13,931 nucleotides of DNA, taken from contig JAHZIZ010000185.1 in assembly GCA_022601215.1 (NCBI GenBank), positions 1 to 13,931 on the forward strand, given 5' to 3'. The position numbers and the translations under genes were made by a program. The notes under the pieces are model-generated. The model had not been told where the DNA came from, searched no databases, and was given only the letters and a program-made list of their open reading frames with translations. The stretch is from Bacteroidota bacterium. GTDB taxonomy: Bacteria > Bacteroidota > Bacteroidia > Flavobacteriales > Flavobacteriaceae. Shown piece after piece: positions 1 to 6,981 of this stretch (position 1 is the stretch's first letter; every line of letters begins with the position of its first letter).

Positions 1-1
1 C

Positions 2-1102
2 TTCGGAATCCTATTTCTACACACAACCGTTCAGGCTCAAGAGCTCTATCAATTTACACCAATCATCGACCTAGAGGCTACTCCCGTAATTAGCCAAGGT
101 AGGACGGGAACCTGTTGGAGTTTCTCGAGTACTTCATTCTTAGAATCTGAAGTGATTCGTCTTACAGGGAAACAAATCGATCTTTCGGAGATGTACACGG
201 TTCGCAACACCTATCCAAAAAAGGCCAATAATTTTGTGATGCGTCAGGGAAAAGCACAATTCTCTGAAGGTGGCTTGGCGCATGATGTTATGAATTCGGT
301 GGCCGAATACGGGTTAGTACCTAACGATGCGTTTAGTGGTTTATTCGCCGATGAAACACGCCACAATCATGCAGAGCTTTCTGCAGTACTTCGTTCTATG
401 GTAGAGACCTATGTTGACAACCCCGGTAAAAAGTTAAGTAAGAAATGGCGGAGTGCGATCGATGCAGTACTTACCGTCTACATTGGTAAAAACCCATCAA
501 CATTTTCTTATCAAGGAAAAAGCTACACGCCACAGTCTTTCTTGGCCATGACAAAAATTAAGCCTGCCGATTATGTGAGTATCACGTCGTTTACGCAAGC
601 CCCATTCTATTCTGAATTCATTCTTGACATTCCAGATAACTGGAGTTACGGTAGTTTTTACAACGTCCCATTGGATGATATGATCGGTGCTATAGACCAT
701 GCGTTAAACAATGGATTTACTGTTGAACTCGACTGTGATGTTAGTGAACGTACTTTCTCTAGCAAAGACGGAGTGGCCGTAATTCCAGCCTCTTCAGAAA
801 ACAATAAGCTAGCACTACAAGGTGTGTACCCTGAAAAGGCTGTCTCCCAGCAATATAGGCAGGACGAGTTTGAAAACTTTACCACAACAGATGATCATTT
901 AATGCATATTACTGGAACTTTAAAAGATCAAAACGGAACTAAATATTATAAAGTAAAGAATAGCTGGGGAAGTGATAGTTCAAGAAATGCTAATGGAGGT
1001 TACGTATACTTCAGCGAGAGTTATATGCGCCTCAAAGCAATTAGCATTACTATTCACAAAGATGCCTTACCAAAAGCGACTTCTAAAAAGTTAAATCTAT
1101 AA
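2..1102 (+). CDS. Exported C1-family cysteine peptidase (bleomycin hydrolase/PepC-like), 5' end cut by window
   Basis: The frame is open from base 2, so the gene starts just outside the window; 366 residues are visible. They open with the end of a signal peptide (hydrophobic stretch, then VQAQ, likely cut after the A), so only a few residues are missing. The papain-fold catalytic set is complete: the oxyanion-hole Gln and nucleophile Cys lie in SQGRTGTCWSFS (Cys codon 113-115), the catalytic His in DDHLMHITG (codon 896-898), and the Asn in VKNSWG (codon 959-961). The spacing and the KNSWG block match the bleomycin hydrolase/aminopeptidase C branch, whose members are usually cytoplasmic hexamers; this one appears exported to the periplasm or beyond. 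The GTG at 152 lies after the catalytic Cys and cannot be the true start. The substrate is unknown; peptide hydrolysis is the family activity. Confidence 0.9.
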   Translation, partial: FGILFLHTTVQAQELYQFTPIIDLEATPVISQGRTGTCWSFSSTSFLESEVIRLTGKQIDLSEMYTVRNTYPKKANNFVMRQGKAQFSEGGLAHDVMNSVAEYGLVPNDAFSGLFADETRHNHAELSAVLRSMVETYVDNPGKKLSKKWRSAIDAVLTVYIGKNPSTFSYQGKSYTPQSFLAMTKIKPADYVSITSFTQAPFYSEFILDIPDNWSYGSFYNVPLDDMIGAIDHALNNGFTVELDCDVSERTFSSKDGVAVIPASSENNKLALQGVYPEKAVSQQYRQDEFENFTTTDDHLMHITGTLKDQNGTKYYKVKNSWGSDSSRNANGGYVYFSESYMRLKAISITIHKDALPKATSKKLNL

Positions 1103-1132
1103 CAAGGTCTGTGTTCGTGGCTCGAATTTTGA

Positions 1133-1140
1133 TATATTTG
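1133..1140 (+). promoter_or_regulatory. -7 promoter box TATATTTG, 5 nt before ATG
   Basis: TATATTTG matches the Bacteroidota sigma -7 consensus TAnnTTTG at all fixed positions. It ends 5 bases before the ATG at 1146, so transcription should begin at or next to the start codon. No good TTG (-33) is visible at the usual 17-23 nt spacing, which lowers confidence. Confidence 0.5.
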
Positions 1141-1145
1141 AGTGA

Positions 1146-1583
1146 ATGAAACGGCTTGTTTACCTCTTTCTATTCTTTCCAGTCTTGGCTTTTAGTCAAT
1201 ATGACTTCGATACACGCTATTTTGTAATGGATGATGCTTCTTTAACTGCGCCTCAATCTTATTTGGACTATAGTGCCCTATTCAATGAGACACCAACTTT
1301 TCAGAAAAAAACACTACACGACTTTGTAAAAGTTACCGTAGCAAACTATTACCAACCTGTGGCAATGACAGATGCTGTGTCACAAAATGGAGAATTACAA
1401 CAATATGCACCCATTAATTTGCCTAGCCTTCAACAGAAAGAATTTGGTTTTTCCTTTTCAGTAGGGGGAAGAAATTCTTTTGATGGCACCTCAAAGAATG
1501 GTATTCGAAATACGGTGTATCGAGAAATGCGACCTGCTTATTTTTGCCAGAGAACCGGGCTTAATTTAATCACTGGAAATTAA
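1146..1583 (+). CDS. Small secreted protein of unknown function
   Basis: This is a 145-residue protein that I do not recognise. Residues 1-18 form a clear signal peptide (MKR, then a hydrophobic core, ending AFSQ), so the mature product is exported. The mature part is rich in Tyr, Phe, Asn and Gln, has two cysteines at most and no membrane segment. Its C-terminus contains an EMRPAYFCQRTG stretch. It starts 43 bases after the peptidase and has its own -7 box, so it is probably transcribed separately. Its last 18 bases overlap the 3' end of the opposing S1-protein gene. The codon choice looks normal and I see no frameshift; the ORF is likely real but its function is open. Confidence 0.7.
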   Translation: MKRLVYLFLFFPVLAFSQYDFDTRYFVMDDASLTAPQSYLDYSALFNETPTFQKKTLHDFVKVTVANYYQPVAMTDAVSQNGELQQYAPINLPSLQQKEFGFSFSVGGRNSFDGTSKNGIRNTVYREMRPAYFCQRTGLNLITGN

Positions 1584-2405
1584 CTCTATTCCATCTTCCT
1601 TAATCGTTATCTGTTTGTCTTTATAAAGACTACCTATAGCCTTTTTAAAACTCTTTTTACTCAGTCCAAGTTCATTTTTAATCGTTTCCGGATCAGATTT
1701 GTCATGCAATGGTATAAAGCCACCTGCAGCTTTCAATTCCTCTAACACATAATTCGCATTGGGCTCAATACTTTTATATCCTTCGGCTTGCAAGATGATA
1801 TCAATTTTGTTATCCTCACGAACTTTCTTTACAAAAGCCTTCATCGTATCACCAGTGCGAATATCTTCGAAAATATTTTCAAGATAGATAAGTCCTTTAT
1901 GTTTTCCATTTACAATGGCATTAGCCCCTTTTTCTGTAATATGGGTAACCATAATATCCACTTCATCATACTTGGACACAGTAACGGTTTCATTACTCAA
2001 AAATTTATTGGATTTACTGGACCCTACTAGCCGTTCAGTCTTATCGTCTAAATACAAATAAACAACATACCAATTCCCCTTTTTCATGGGACGGGCCTGT
2101 TCTTTAAAAGGAACAAACAACTCCTTTACCAAACCCCAATCCATAAATGCCCCATATTTTGTCACCTCACTACAACGAAGGTAAGCAAAGGTGTGCAAGG
2201 TTATAAAAGGTTCATCGGTAGTAGCTATAGGACGCTCTTCATTATCTAGATACAGAAATACGTTTAAACTATCCCCAATGGCATAGTTATCAGGTTTATA
2301 TCGATGTGGCAACAACACCTCATTCTCTTCTGTATCTCCTAAAAAAAGTCCGGGATCTGTCTCCCTTAAAATAGTTAATTCCTGAAATTCTCCTAATGCT
2401 AACAT
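1566..2405 (-). CDS. CvfB-like S1 RNA-binding protein
   Basis: This 279-residue protein has the CvfB/YitL architecture. It has three consecutive S1/OB modules (roughly residues 1-60, 65-135 and 145-210) and a C-terminal winged-helix-like segment (about 215-279, including LGLSKKSFKKAIGSLYKD). The family opening is conserved (MLALGEFQELTIL, then GLFLGD and EVLLPHRY). A second S1-like strand set, SEVTKYGAFMDWGL, is also clear. Family members bind RNA; in staphylococci CvfB influences virulence-gene expression. I chose the ATG at 2405 over the in-frame ATG at 2420 because the family begins at MLALG and because the upstream codons lie on top of a perfect -7 box. In flavobacteria this gene often accompanies men genes, but here a gene on the other strand separates it from menD. 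Confidence 0.9.
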   Translation of the reverse strand: MLALGEFQELTILRETDPGLFLGDTEENEVLLPHRYKPDNYAIGDSLNVFLYLDNEERPIATTDEPFITLHTFAYLRCSEVTKYGAFMDWGLVKELFVPFKEQARPMKKGNWYVVYLYLDDKTERLVGSSKSNKFLSNETVTVSKYDEVDIMVTHITEKGANAIVNGKHKGLIYLENIFEDIRTGDTMKAFVKKVREDNKIDIILQAEGYKSIEPNANYVLEELKAAGGFIPLHDKSDPETIKNELGLSKKSFKKAIGSLYKDKQITIKEDGIELISSD

Positions 2406-2409
2406 GGAG

Positions 2410-2417
2410 CAAAGGTA
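2410..2417 (-). promoter_or_regulatory. -7 promoter box TACCTTTG, 4 nt before ATG of the CvfB-like gene
   Basis: Read on the minus strand, TACCTTTG is a perfect TAnnTTTG box followed by CTCC and then the ATG at 2405. The expected transcription start falls on the start codon, implying a leaderless mRNA. A TTA rather than TTG lies 18 nt upstream. The box also argues against translation from the ATG at 2420. Confidence 0.55.
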
Positions 2418-2477
2418 CATTATATAATAATGTACTAAAGCTGAGAACTTACTTTTTTAAAACCATCAATTATTTTA

Positions 2478-2485
2478 TATATTTA
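2478..2485 (+). promoter_or_regulatory. Possible -7 box TATATTTA, 4 nt before ATG
   Basis: TATATTTA matches TAnnTTTG except for the last base and is followed by GGCT and the ATG at 2490. No TTG is seen at the expected distance. The region is very AT-rich, so chance is a real alternative. Confidence 0.3.
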
Positions 2486-2489
2486 GGCT

Positions 2490-2903
2490 ATGAAATTCGT
2501 TGAATCTGCACATCCTCTTCCCTATCTGATTTTACGAAATACAATACAAGAGGACTTAGGCACCCTTTACTTTTACGAGAATATTGTGGTATGGGAAGCA
2601 AATTCTAAAACTAAGGTGAGTTATATAAGTGGATTTTCTATCCTTGTAAAAGCAATTAATTATCTCCAACCAAAACCTTGGGTCCTAATTTCGAATAGAA
2701 AAAATGACTATGAAGTGGACTCCAGCGGGTTTCAATATGTTGCTTTGGCCCCCTATCTAATAGGCGCGGCTATTGTCTCTAAAAAGTATACACAATCGGA
2801 TGCCGACACCTTAGGGAGGGGTTATTTAGGCAAACCCTTACACGTTTATTCCACGCTAGAAAACGCATATGAATGGGCCAATGCCCTTCTAAAAAAGAGC
2901 TAG
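2490..2903 (+). CDS. Uncharacterised flavobacterial protein, possibly STAS/SpoIIAA-like fold
   Basis: This 137-residue soluble protein has no signal peptide or membrane segment. Its pattern is an N-terminal strand pair (about 10-36, with TLYFYENIVVWEA), a helix, a strand with WVLISNRKNDYEVD (64-77), and then strand-helix units (IGAAIVSKKY, 91-100; a final helix, 123-136). It resembles small Bacteroidota proteins carrying a conserved ISNR-x-N-x-Y-x-VD motif that are loosely related to SpoIIAA/STAS folds. That assignment rests on memory of the pattern and is tentative. It lies divergent from the CvfB-like gene and convergent with menD. No function can be given. Confidence 0.65.
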   Translation: MKFVESAHPLPYLILRNTIQEDLGTLYFYENIVVWEANSKTKVSYISGFSILVKAINYLQPKPWVLISNRKNDYEVDSSGFQYVALAPYLIGAAIVSKKYTQSDADTLGRGYLGKPLHVYSTLENAYEWANALLKKS

Positions 2904-2940
2904 ATCAGAGTCTTTTTAAAGGTTTCACTCATTGTAAAAT

Positions 2941-2986
2941 GTAACAGGGAAGAACACTGACGAGCTGTTACTTCTTCTAAAGTAAC
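2941..2986. repeat. Two mutually exclusive inverted repeats between convergent genes
   Basis: GTAACAG (2941-2947) pairs with CTGTTAC (2965-2971), and GTTACTT (2967-2973) pairs with AAGTAAC (2980-2986) around a 6-nt loop. The two stems share bases, so only one can form at a time. The site lies between the 3' ends of the 137-residue protein gene and menD and may help end transcription. Neither stem has a following T-run, so it is not a classical intrinsic terminator. Confidence 0.35.
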
Positions 2987-2996
2987 GAAGCAATTT

Positions 2997-4676
2997 CTAA
3001 TGAGATCCTAGGAAGTGGAAATAGTTCACTAACACCTTGTCATTCTCTTCTGATGGCGTCATTATCTCCAATAGTTTGGGCCTCCCATCATCTGTATAAA
3101 AATCTACTAGCTGATTTTCTAATTCCTTTTCATTAGTTGCTATTCTGTATTCCAATTGATAGAGATCACATAACGGTTTAGCAGTCATGCTATGTTTTGT
3201 TTCGAAAAAAGTTTGGAATTCTGATTGTTCCTTGGCACCAGGTAAAATTCTAAAAATACCCCCTCCATTGTTATTCACAACAATGATTCTGAACGAAGTT
3301 GGTATGTAGGAATTCCATAGGGCATTACTATCATAAAAAAAACTCAAATCTCCGGTAACAAAAACAGTGGTTCGATGAGATGCATACGCGGCACCTATAG
3401 CCGTACTTGTACTACCATCGATTCCACTTGTCCCTCTGTTACAAAATACTTCCACGCTATTATGCAGAGGAAATAATTGTGCATAGCGAACGGTAGCACT
3501 ATTGGCAAGCTGTAATTGAATTCCACTGGGTAAGGTGTCAAACAAAGTAGAAAAGGCTTTAAAATCACTAAACGGAATGCCTTTCGTATAGGCAACGTGC
3601 CGTTGTAACCGGTTCTGCTTCACCAATATCCAATTCCTTCTATAGGTCGAATGCACGTTTACTTTGTTCTTAATCATCATTCTGAAAAACTGAGAAGGTT
3701 GCATGGTAAAGTGATGTGTCAATGCAAAAAAAGTATCATAGCCTGTCTTAGGGTCTACATGGTAATGCGCATTTGGACCGAAAGTTCTTAGAAATTTTTT
3801 TATTTTTTTGGAGACAATCATACCGCCAAGAGTAAGCAAGAGTTCAGGTTGCAGCGCCGGATACTCGTCCTCTTTCAAAGGAGCTATCAACTGATCAATG
3901 GCTGAGAAAAATACCTCATGATGCAGATTAGATGTGGTTTCAGTAAGAACAATGACACTATCATCCTTAGCCAGAAAGTCGATCATAGTTTTTTCCAAAC
4001 TATTTGGCGGTAGCGTACCCACAACTATCATTTTTTTACTGCACTTATTCCATGTAGCTATGAATTCCTTAAAATGTGCAACATCGCTATCTTTAACTAC
4101 TTCTTCCTCTAACGTGACTCGTTTCTCTACTACTATACTCGCCTCGTCAACTTTATTGTACAATGGCTCACTAAATGGTACATTAATGTGGACAGGACCT
4201 CTTTGATTAATGGCCGTAGCCAATGCCATGCTAATCTCATACTCGTTGGCCTGTTGATGCCTCTCTCCTTCTAAGCAGTTGGCACTATAACAAATGTGAT
4301 TGTCATATACATTCTCTTGTCTTATAGTTTGTCCATCCCCTACATCAATTAAATGGGCGGGACGGTCTGCAGAGATAACCACCAAAGGAATATCACTATA
4401 AAAAGCCTCAACTACAGCAGGATAATAATTGAGTAAAGCCGATCCAGAAGTACATACTACGGCCACTGGTTTTTTTGTTTGTTGCGCTATTCCCAATGCA
4501 AAAAAACCCGCACAACGTTCATCAACTATACTAAAATTTTTAAAAGACGGGTTTTCGGTAAAACCAATAGTTAAAGGAGCATTTCTTGAACCTGGAGAAA
4601 TTACAATATGGTTCACTCCATAGTCGAGGCATAATTGAGTGATAGTTTGTGAAAGGATTTTCTGCGAAAATTTCAT
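2997..4676 (-). CDS. menD: 2-succinyl-5-enolpyruvyl-6-hydroxy-3-cyclohexene-1-carboxylate synthase (MenD)
   Basis: This 559-residue thiamine-diphosphate enzyme joins isochorismate and 2-oxoglutarate to give SEPHCHC in menaquinone synthesis. The N-terminal Pyr domain has SPGSRNAPL (27-35), the catalytic-type Glu53 in VDERCAGFFALG, and SADRP (102-106) followed by GDGQT. By position, Arg31, Arg105 and Gln116 fit the substrate-binding residues of E. coli MenD. The C-terminal PP domain has NRGTSGIDGS (413-422) and the Mg/ThDP motif that begins GDLSFFYD (442) and ends VVNNNGGG (466-473). The length is normal for MenD. It follows menF by 31 bases but has its own perfect -7 box in that gap, so it can be transcribed both with and without menI-menF. 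Confidence 0.97.
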   Translation of the reverse strand: MKFSQKILSQTITQLCLDYGVNHIVISPGSRNAPLTIGFTENPSFKNFSIVDERCAGFFALGIAQQTKKPVAVVCTSGSALLNYYPAVVEAFYSDIPLVVISADRPAHLIDVGDGQTIRQENVYDNHICYSANCLEGERHQQANEYEISMALATAINQRGPVHINVPFSEPLYNKVDEASIVVEKRVTLEEEVVKDSDVAHFKEFIATWNKCSKKMIVVGTLPPNSLEKTMIDFLAKDDSVIVLTETTSNLHHEVFFSAIDQLIAPLKEDEYPALQPELLLTLGGMIVSKKIKKFLRTFGPNAHYHVDPKTGYDTFFALTHHFTMQPSQFFRMMIKNKVNVHSTYRRNWILVKQNRLQRHVAYTKGIPFSDFKAFSTLFDTLPSGIQLQLANSATVRYAQLFPLHNSVEVFCNRGTSGIDGSTSTAIGAAYASHRTTVFVTGDLSFFYDSNALWNSYIPTSFRIIVVNNNGGGIFRILPGAKEQSEFQTFFETKHSMTAKPLCDLYQLEYRIATNEKELENQLVDFYTDDGRPKLLEIMTPSEENDKVLVNYFHFLGSH

Positions 4677-4681
4677 CTATA

Positions 4682-4716
4682 CAAAGGTACAAACAAGTCC
4701 TAAAATATTAAAGCAA
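4682..4716 (-). promoter_or_regulatory. Internal promoter for menD (TTG ... TACCTTTG), 5 nt before ATG
   Basis: On the minus strand the box TACCTTTG (4689-4682) is perfect and ends 5 bases before the menD ATG. A TTG at 4716-4714 lies 24 nt upstream, just longer than the usual 17-23 nt spacing, and overlaps the last codons of menF. This predicts a near-leaderless menD transcript independent of the upstream operon promoter. Confidence 0.5.
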
Positions 4717-5772
4717 AGGTGCCAATACATTCAGCATGGTTTGCAATTTTGACTCGGTTTCTTCCCATTCAGTTTTAGGAATGGAACCTTCGGTAACTCC
4801 TCCTCCAACATATATAGTAGCATGCTCAGCTTCCAATTTCATACATCGGAGATTTACATAACAATGACTCTGATTACTCGAAATCCCTATAGGTCCTAAA
4901 AAACCCGTATAATAAGACCTATCATAGTTCTCATTTTCTAAAATAAAAGACAAGGCAGCCTCTCTTGGGGTTCCGCATATGGCAGGTGTGGGATGTAATA
5001 ACCTGCACAAATCACCTATTTGATTACTTCCTTTTTTTAGAGTCCCACTAAAATCCGTTCTAAGGTGCACCAAATTTCCCGCACGATGATCCCGTATTTT
5101 TGAAATATTTATAACATTTGCGATGGGTTGTAAACGTTGAGAAATATCATCAACTACCCATTGTTGCTCAGCAATTTCTTTTTCTGTCCATTCCGGTGTT
5201 CTTCCTTCCTGGTACTCTTGAGTCCCAGCCAGTGCCATGGTTACAAATTGATCCTCTTTAATAGACAAAAGCACTTCTGGAGTTGCACCAACCCAAAGAC
5301 CACTCTTAGGGTGATACCATATATATCGAAAAGCAGTTGGGTACAGTTGCATGAGTCGATCTAACACCTTAGATAACGAAAAGAATTTCAAGAGCTGCAG
5401 CAACTTTCTAGAAGTTACGATTTTTTCCATTTCGGTGGTAGCAATCCTATTAATCGCATCCAAAACCAGCTTTTTATACTTTGTTTCCTCAGTAGAATTT
5501 TGATCGAGATCTACGCGTTCAGAGGCCTCAATGTTTATAGGTATAACTGCCGAATAAGTATCACTTTCTTCCAACGAAATAAAAAGTGATTCTCCATGAT
5601 AAAAAGGAGCCATTACAAATCCATTACTGGACATGGCGGAACTGTTATGATCACTCCCCTCTTTTGTAAATATCGCATTTAAAGTATCACTCTCGGGTGT
5701 CGCATACACCACAAAAGGCAGTTGATTTTGGTAATGCCGTTCTATTTTATCGCTTATTTGATCGTAATCCAT
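4708..5772 (-). CDS. menF: Isochorismate synthase (MenF/EntC family)
   Basis: This 354-residue chorismate-binding enzyme converts chorismate to isochorismate, the entry step of menaquinone synthesis. The family blocks are in order: EKIVTSRK with the general-base Lys117, GATPEVLLS (162-170) with the general-acid Glu166, LAGTQ (181-185), KEIAEQQWVVDDI (198-210), LRTDFSG (237-243), HPTPAICGTPREAAL (260-274), YTGFLGPIG (288-296), YVNLRC (305-310) and YVGGGVTEGS (321-330) with the Mg-site EETESK. The Lys-Glu spacing of 49 is close to that in E. coli MenF and EntC. Its ATG overlaps the stop of the preceding gene as TAATG, a sign of translational coupling. EntC- or DhbC-type siderophore function is possible by sequence, but menD downstream makes MenF the natural reading. 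Confidence 0.95.
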   Translation of the reverse strand: MDYDQISDKIERHYQNQLPFVVYATPESDTLNAIFTKEGSDHNSSAMSSNGFVMAPFYHGESLFISLEESDTYSAVIPINIEASERVDLDQNSTEETKYKKLVLDAINRIATTEMEKIVTSRKLLQLLKFFSLSKVLDRLMQLYPTAFRYIWYHPKSGLWVGATPEVLLSIKEDQFVTMALAGTQEYQEGRTPEWTEKEIAEQQWVVDDISQRLQPIANVINISKIRDHRAGNLVHLRTDFSGTLKKGSNQIGDLCRLLHPTPAICGTPREAALSFILENENYDRSYYTGFLGPIGISSNQSHCYVNLRCMKLEAEHATIYVGGGVTEGSIPKTEWEETESKLQTMLNVLAPLL

Positions 5773-6194
5773 TATGCCTTAGGTAAGGAAATAGTAGTAA
5801 ACTTCACCAAAGAAATAAGTTCTCCTTCTTCGTTTTCAATACGTATTTGCCATAATTGCGTAGTTCTTCCCCTATGAATCATTGTTCCTTTTGCATATAC
5901 ATATCCCTCACGGATACTTTTTACATGATTGGCAGCTATTTCAATACCTCGAATGGATACATTTTGATCTTGCATAAACACCATAGCTCCCGCACTCCCA
6001 ACACTTTCAGCCAAGGCTACTGATGCTCCACCATGTAAAACGCCGTCCGGTTGATGGACCCTAGAATTTACTGGCATCCTTGCAGTTATGCTATCATCGG
6101 TAATATTTGTGTATTCAATTTCCAGGGTTTCCATCAAGGTATTTTTACAAATTGCATTACACTGACGGAGTATTTCTTCTTTGGAATAGCTCAT
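5772..6194 (-). CDS. menI: Hotdog thioesterase, likely 1,4-dihydroxy-2-naphthoyl-CoA hydrolase (MenI)
   Basis: This 140-residue PaaI/YdiI-type hotdog protein would hydrolyse DHNA-CoA to DHNA in menaquinone synthesis. It resembles E. coli YdiI (MenI) along nearly its full length: PVNSRVHQPDGVLHGGASV, then ALAESVGSAGA, IEIAANHVKSIREG and LWQIRIENEEGEL. The catalytic Glu63 and His54 of the LHGG motif fall at the same positions as in YdiI. It is the first gene of the menI-menF-menD unit and its stop overlaps the menF start by one base (TAATG). Some YdiI relatives act on benzoyl-CoA or other acyl-CoA substrates, so the substrate is inferred from the neighbours as well as the sequence. Confidence 0.88.
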   Translation of the reverse strand: MSYSKEEILRQCNAICKNTLMETLEIEYTNITDDSITARMPVNSRVHQPDGVLHGGASVALAESVGSAGAMVFMQDQNVSIRGIEIAANHVKSIREGYVYAKGTMIHRGRTTQLWQIRIENEEGELISLVKFTTISLPKA

Positions 6195-6212
6195 ACTAAA
6201 GGTTTACTTTTG
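6181..6212 (+). promoter_or_regulatory. Promoter (TTG-N21-TACTTTTG) for the alpha/beta hydrolase
   Basis: TTG at 6181-6183 and TACTTTTG at 6205-6212 are 21 nt apart, which fits the Bacteroidota -33/-7 consensus. The ATG lies 25 nt after the box. The -33 element sits inside the first codons of the divergent menI gene. Confidence 0.6.
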
Positions 6213-6220
6213 TAAAAGTA
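6205..6220. repeat. Near-perfect palindrome over the divergent promoters
   Basis: TACTTTTGTAAAAGTA has 7-base arms around a 2-base centre. Read on the plus strand it is a perfect -7 box; read on the minus strand it gives TACTTTTA, a one-mismatch -7 box located 18 nt before the menI ATG. It may serve both promoters or be an operator. No good -33 element is seen for the minus direction. Confidence 0.4.
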
Positions 6221-6237
6221 CAAAATGCATCAAAAAC

Positions 6238-6885
6238 ATGTCTTCAGAAAAGCAAGTTAGTTATACAACCAATAATACCTATTCGGTACTAAATTCTATA
6301 ACCCCAAAAACAAAAACCATCTGGCTGGTATTCCATGGTATGGGCTATTTAAGCAAGTATTTCATTAGGCATTTCGCCAAGTTGAATTCCGAAGAAAATT
6401 TTATCATTGCACCACAGGCTCCGTCTAAATACTACCAAGGATCTAATTTTATACACGTTGGCGCCTCTTGGCTTACCCGAGAAAATACAATTGAGGAAAC
6501 TAAAAATGTTCTCGCCTATGTGGATAAAGTATGGAAGGCAGAACAAGCTTCGAACGTCCCAAAATTCATTGTTCTAGGATACTCGCAAGGGGTTTCTATA
6601 GCAACCCGATGGCTATCGAGTCGTAAACTCAGCTGTGATCACTTAATACTCCATAGCGGTGGGATTCCTAAAGAATTGATTCCAGCAGATTTTAACCATC
6701 TCCCAGATACAACAAAGGTTACCTACCTTTATGGCGATCAAGATGAATATATTACGGAGGCTAGAAAAACGGAAGAATCTTTAAAAGGATCTCGCCTTTT
6801 TGGAAAACGGCTAGAAGTACAAGTGTTTTCGGGCATACATGAGGTTAATGAAACATTTATCACCCAATTGGCAGAAGAACAATGA
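6238..6885 (+). CDS. Alpha/beta hydrolase, carboxylesterase/phospholipase type
   Basis: This 215-residue cytoplasmic protein has no signal peptide. The fold is shown by the oxyanion loop HGMG (33-36), the nucleophile elbow GYSQG with Ser116, the acid Asp169 in GDQDEYI, and His201 in SGIHEV. The size and the LVFHGMG ... IIAPQAPSKYY ... VLGYSQG order match the YpfH/carboxylesterase-2-like group, which hydrolyses short esters, lysophospholipids or thioesters. The substrate cannot be read from the sequence. It is transcribed divergently from menI through a shared 43-base region, which may link its expression to the men operon, but there is no direct evidence for a role in quinone synthesis. Confidence 0.9.
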   Translation: MSSEKQVSYTTNNTYSVLNSITPKTKTIWLVFHGMGYLSKYFIRHFAKLNSEENFIIAPQAPSKYYQGSNFIHVGASWLTRENTIEETKNVLAYVDKVWKAEQASNVPKFIVLGYSQGVSIATRWLSSRKLSCDHLILHSGGIPKELIPADFNHLPDTTKVTYLYGDQDEYITEARKTEESLKGSRLFGKRLEVQVFSGIHEVNETFITQLAEEQ

Positions 6886-6981
6886 TTTATATTGTGTAGT
6901 TCATCGAGTTTATTTGGCTTTTTGTCTTGATATTTGTTAATTGCATAGTGATTTGTAAGAAATTACACTAACCTCAGCCAA

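Noticed and set aside
2418..2420. The upstream ATG as start of the CvfB-like protein.
   Set aside because: Its codons overlap a perfect -7 promoter box, and the family's conserved N-terminus begins at the next ATG (2405).
3395..3595. A 66-codon minus-strand frame within menD, and plus-strand frames inside menD and menF.
   Set aside because: All lie wholly inside strongly conserved men genes and read as out-of-frame translations of them.
6886..6981. TTG-N18-GTGATTTG as promoter of the LRR gene.
   Set aside because: The spacing fits but the box lacks the essential TA, so it was not listed as a feature.
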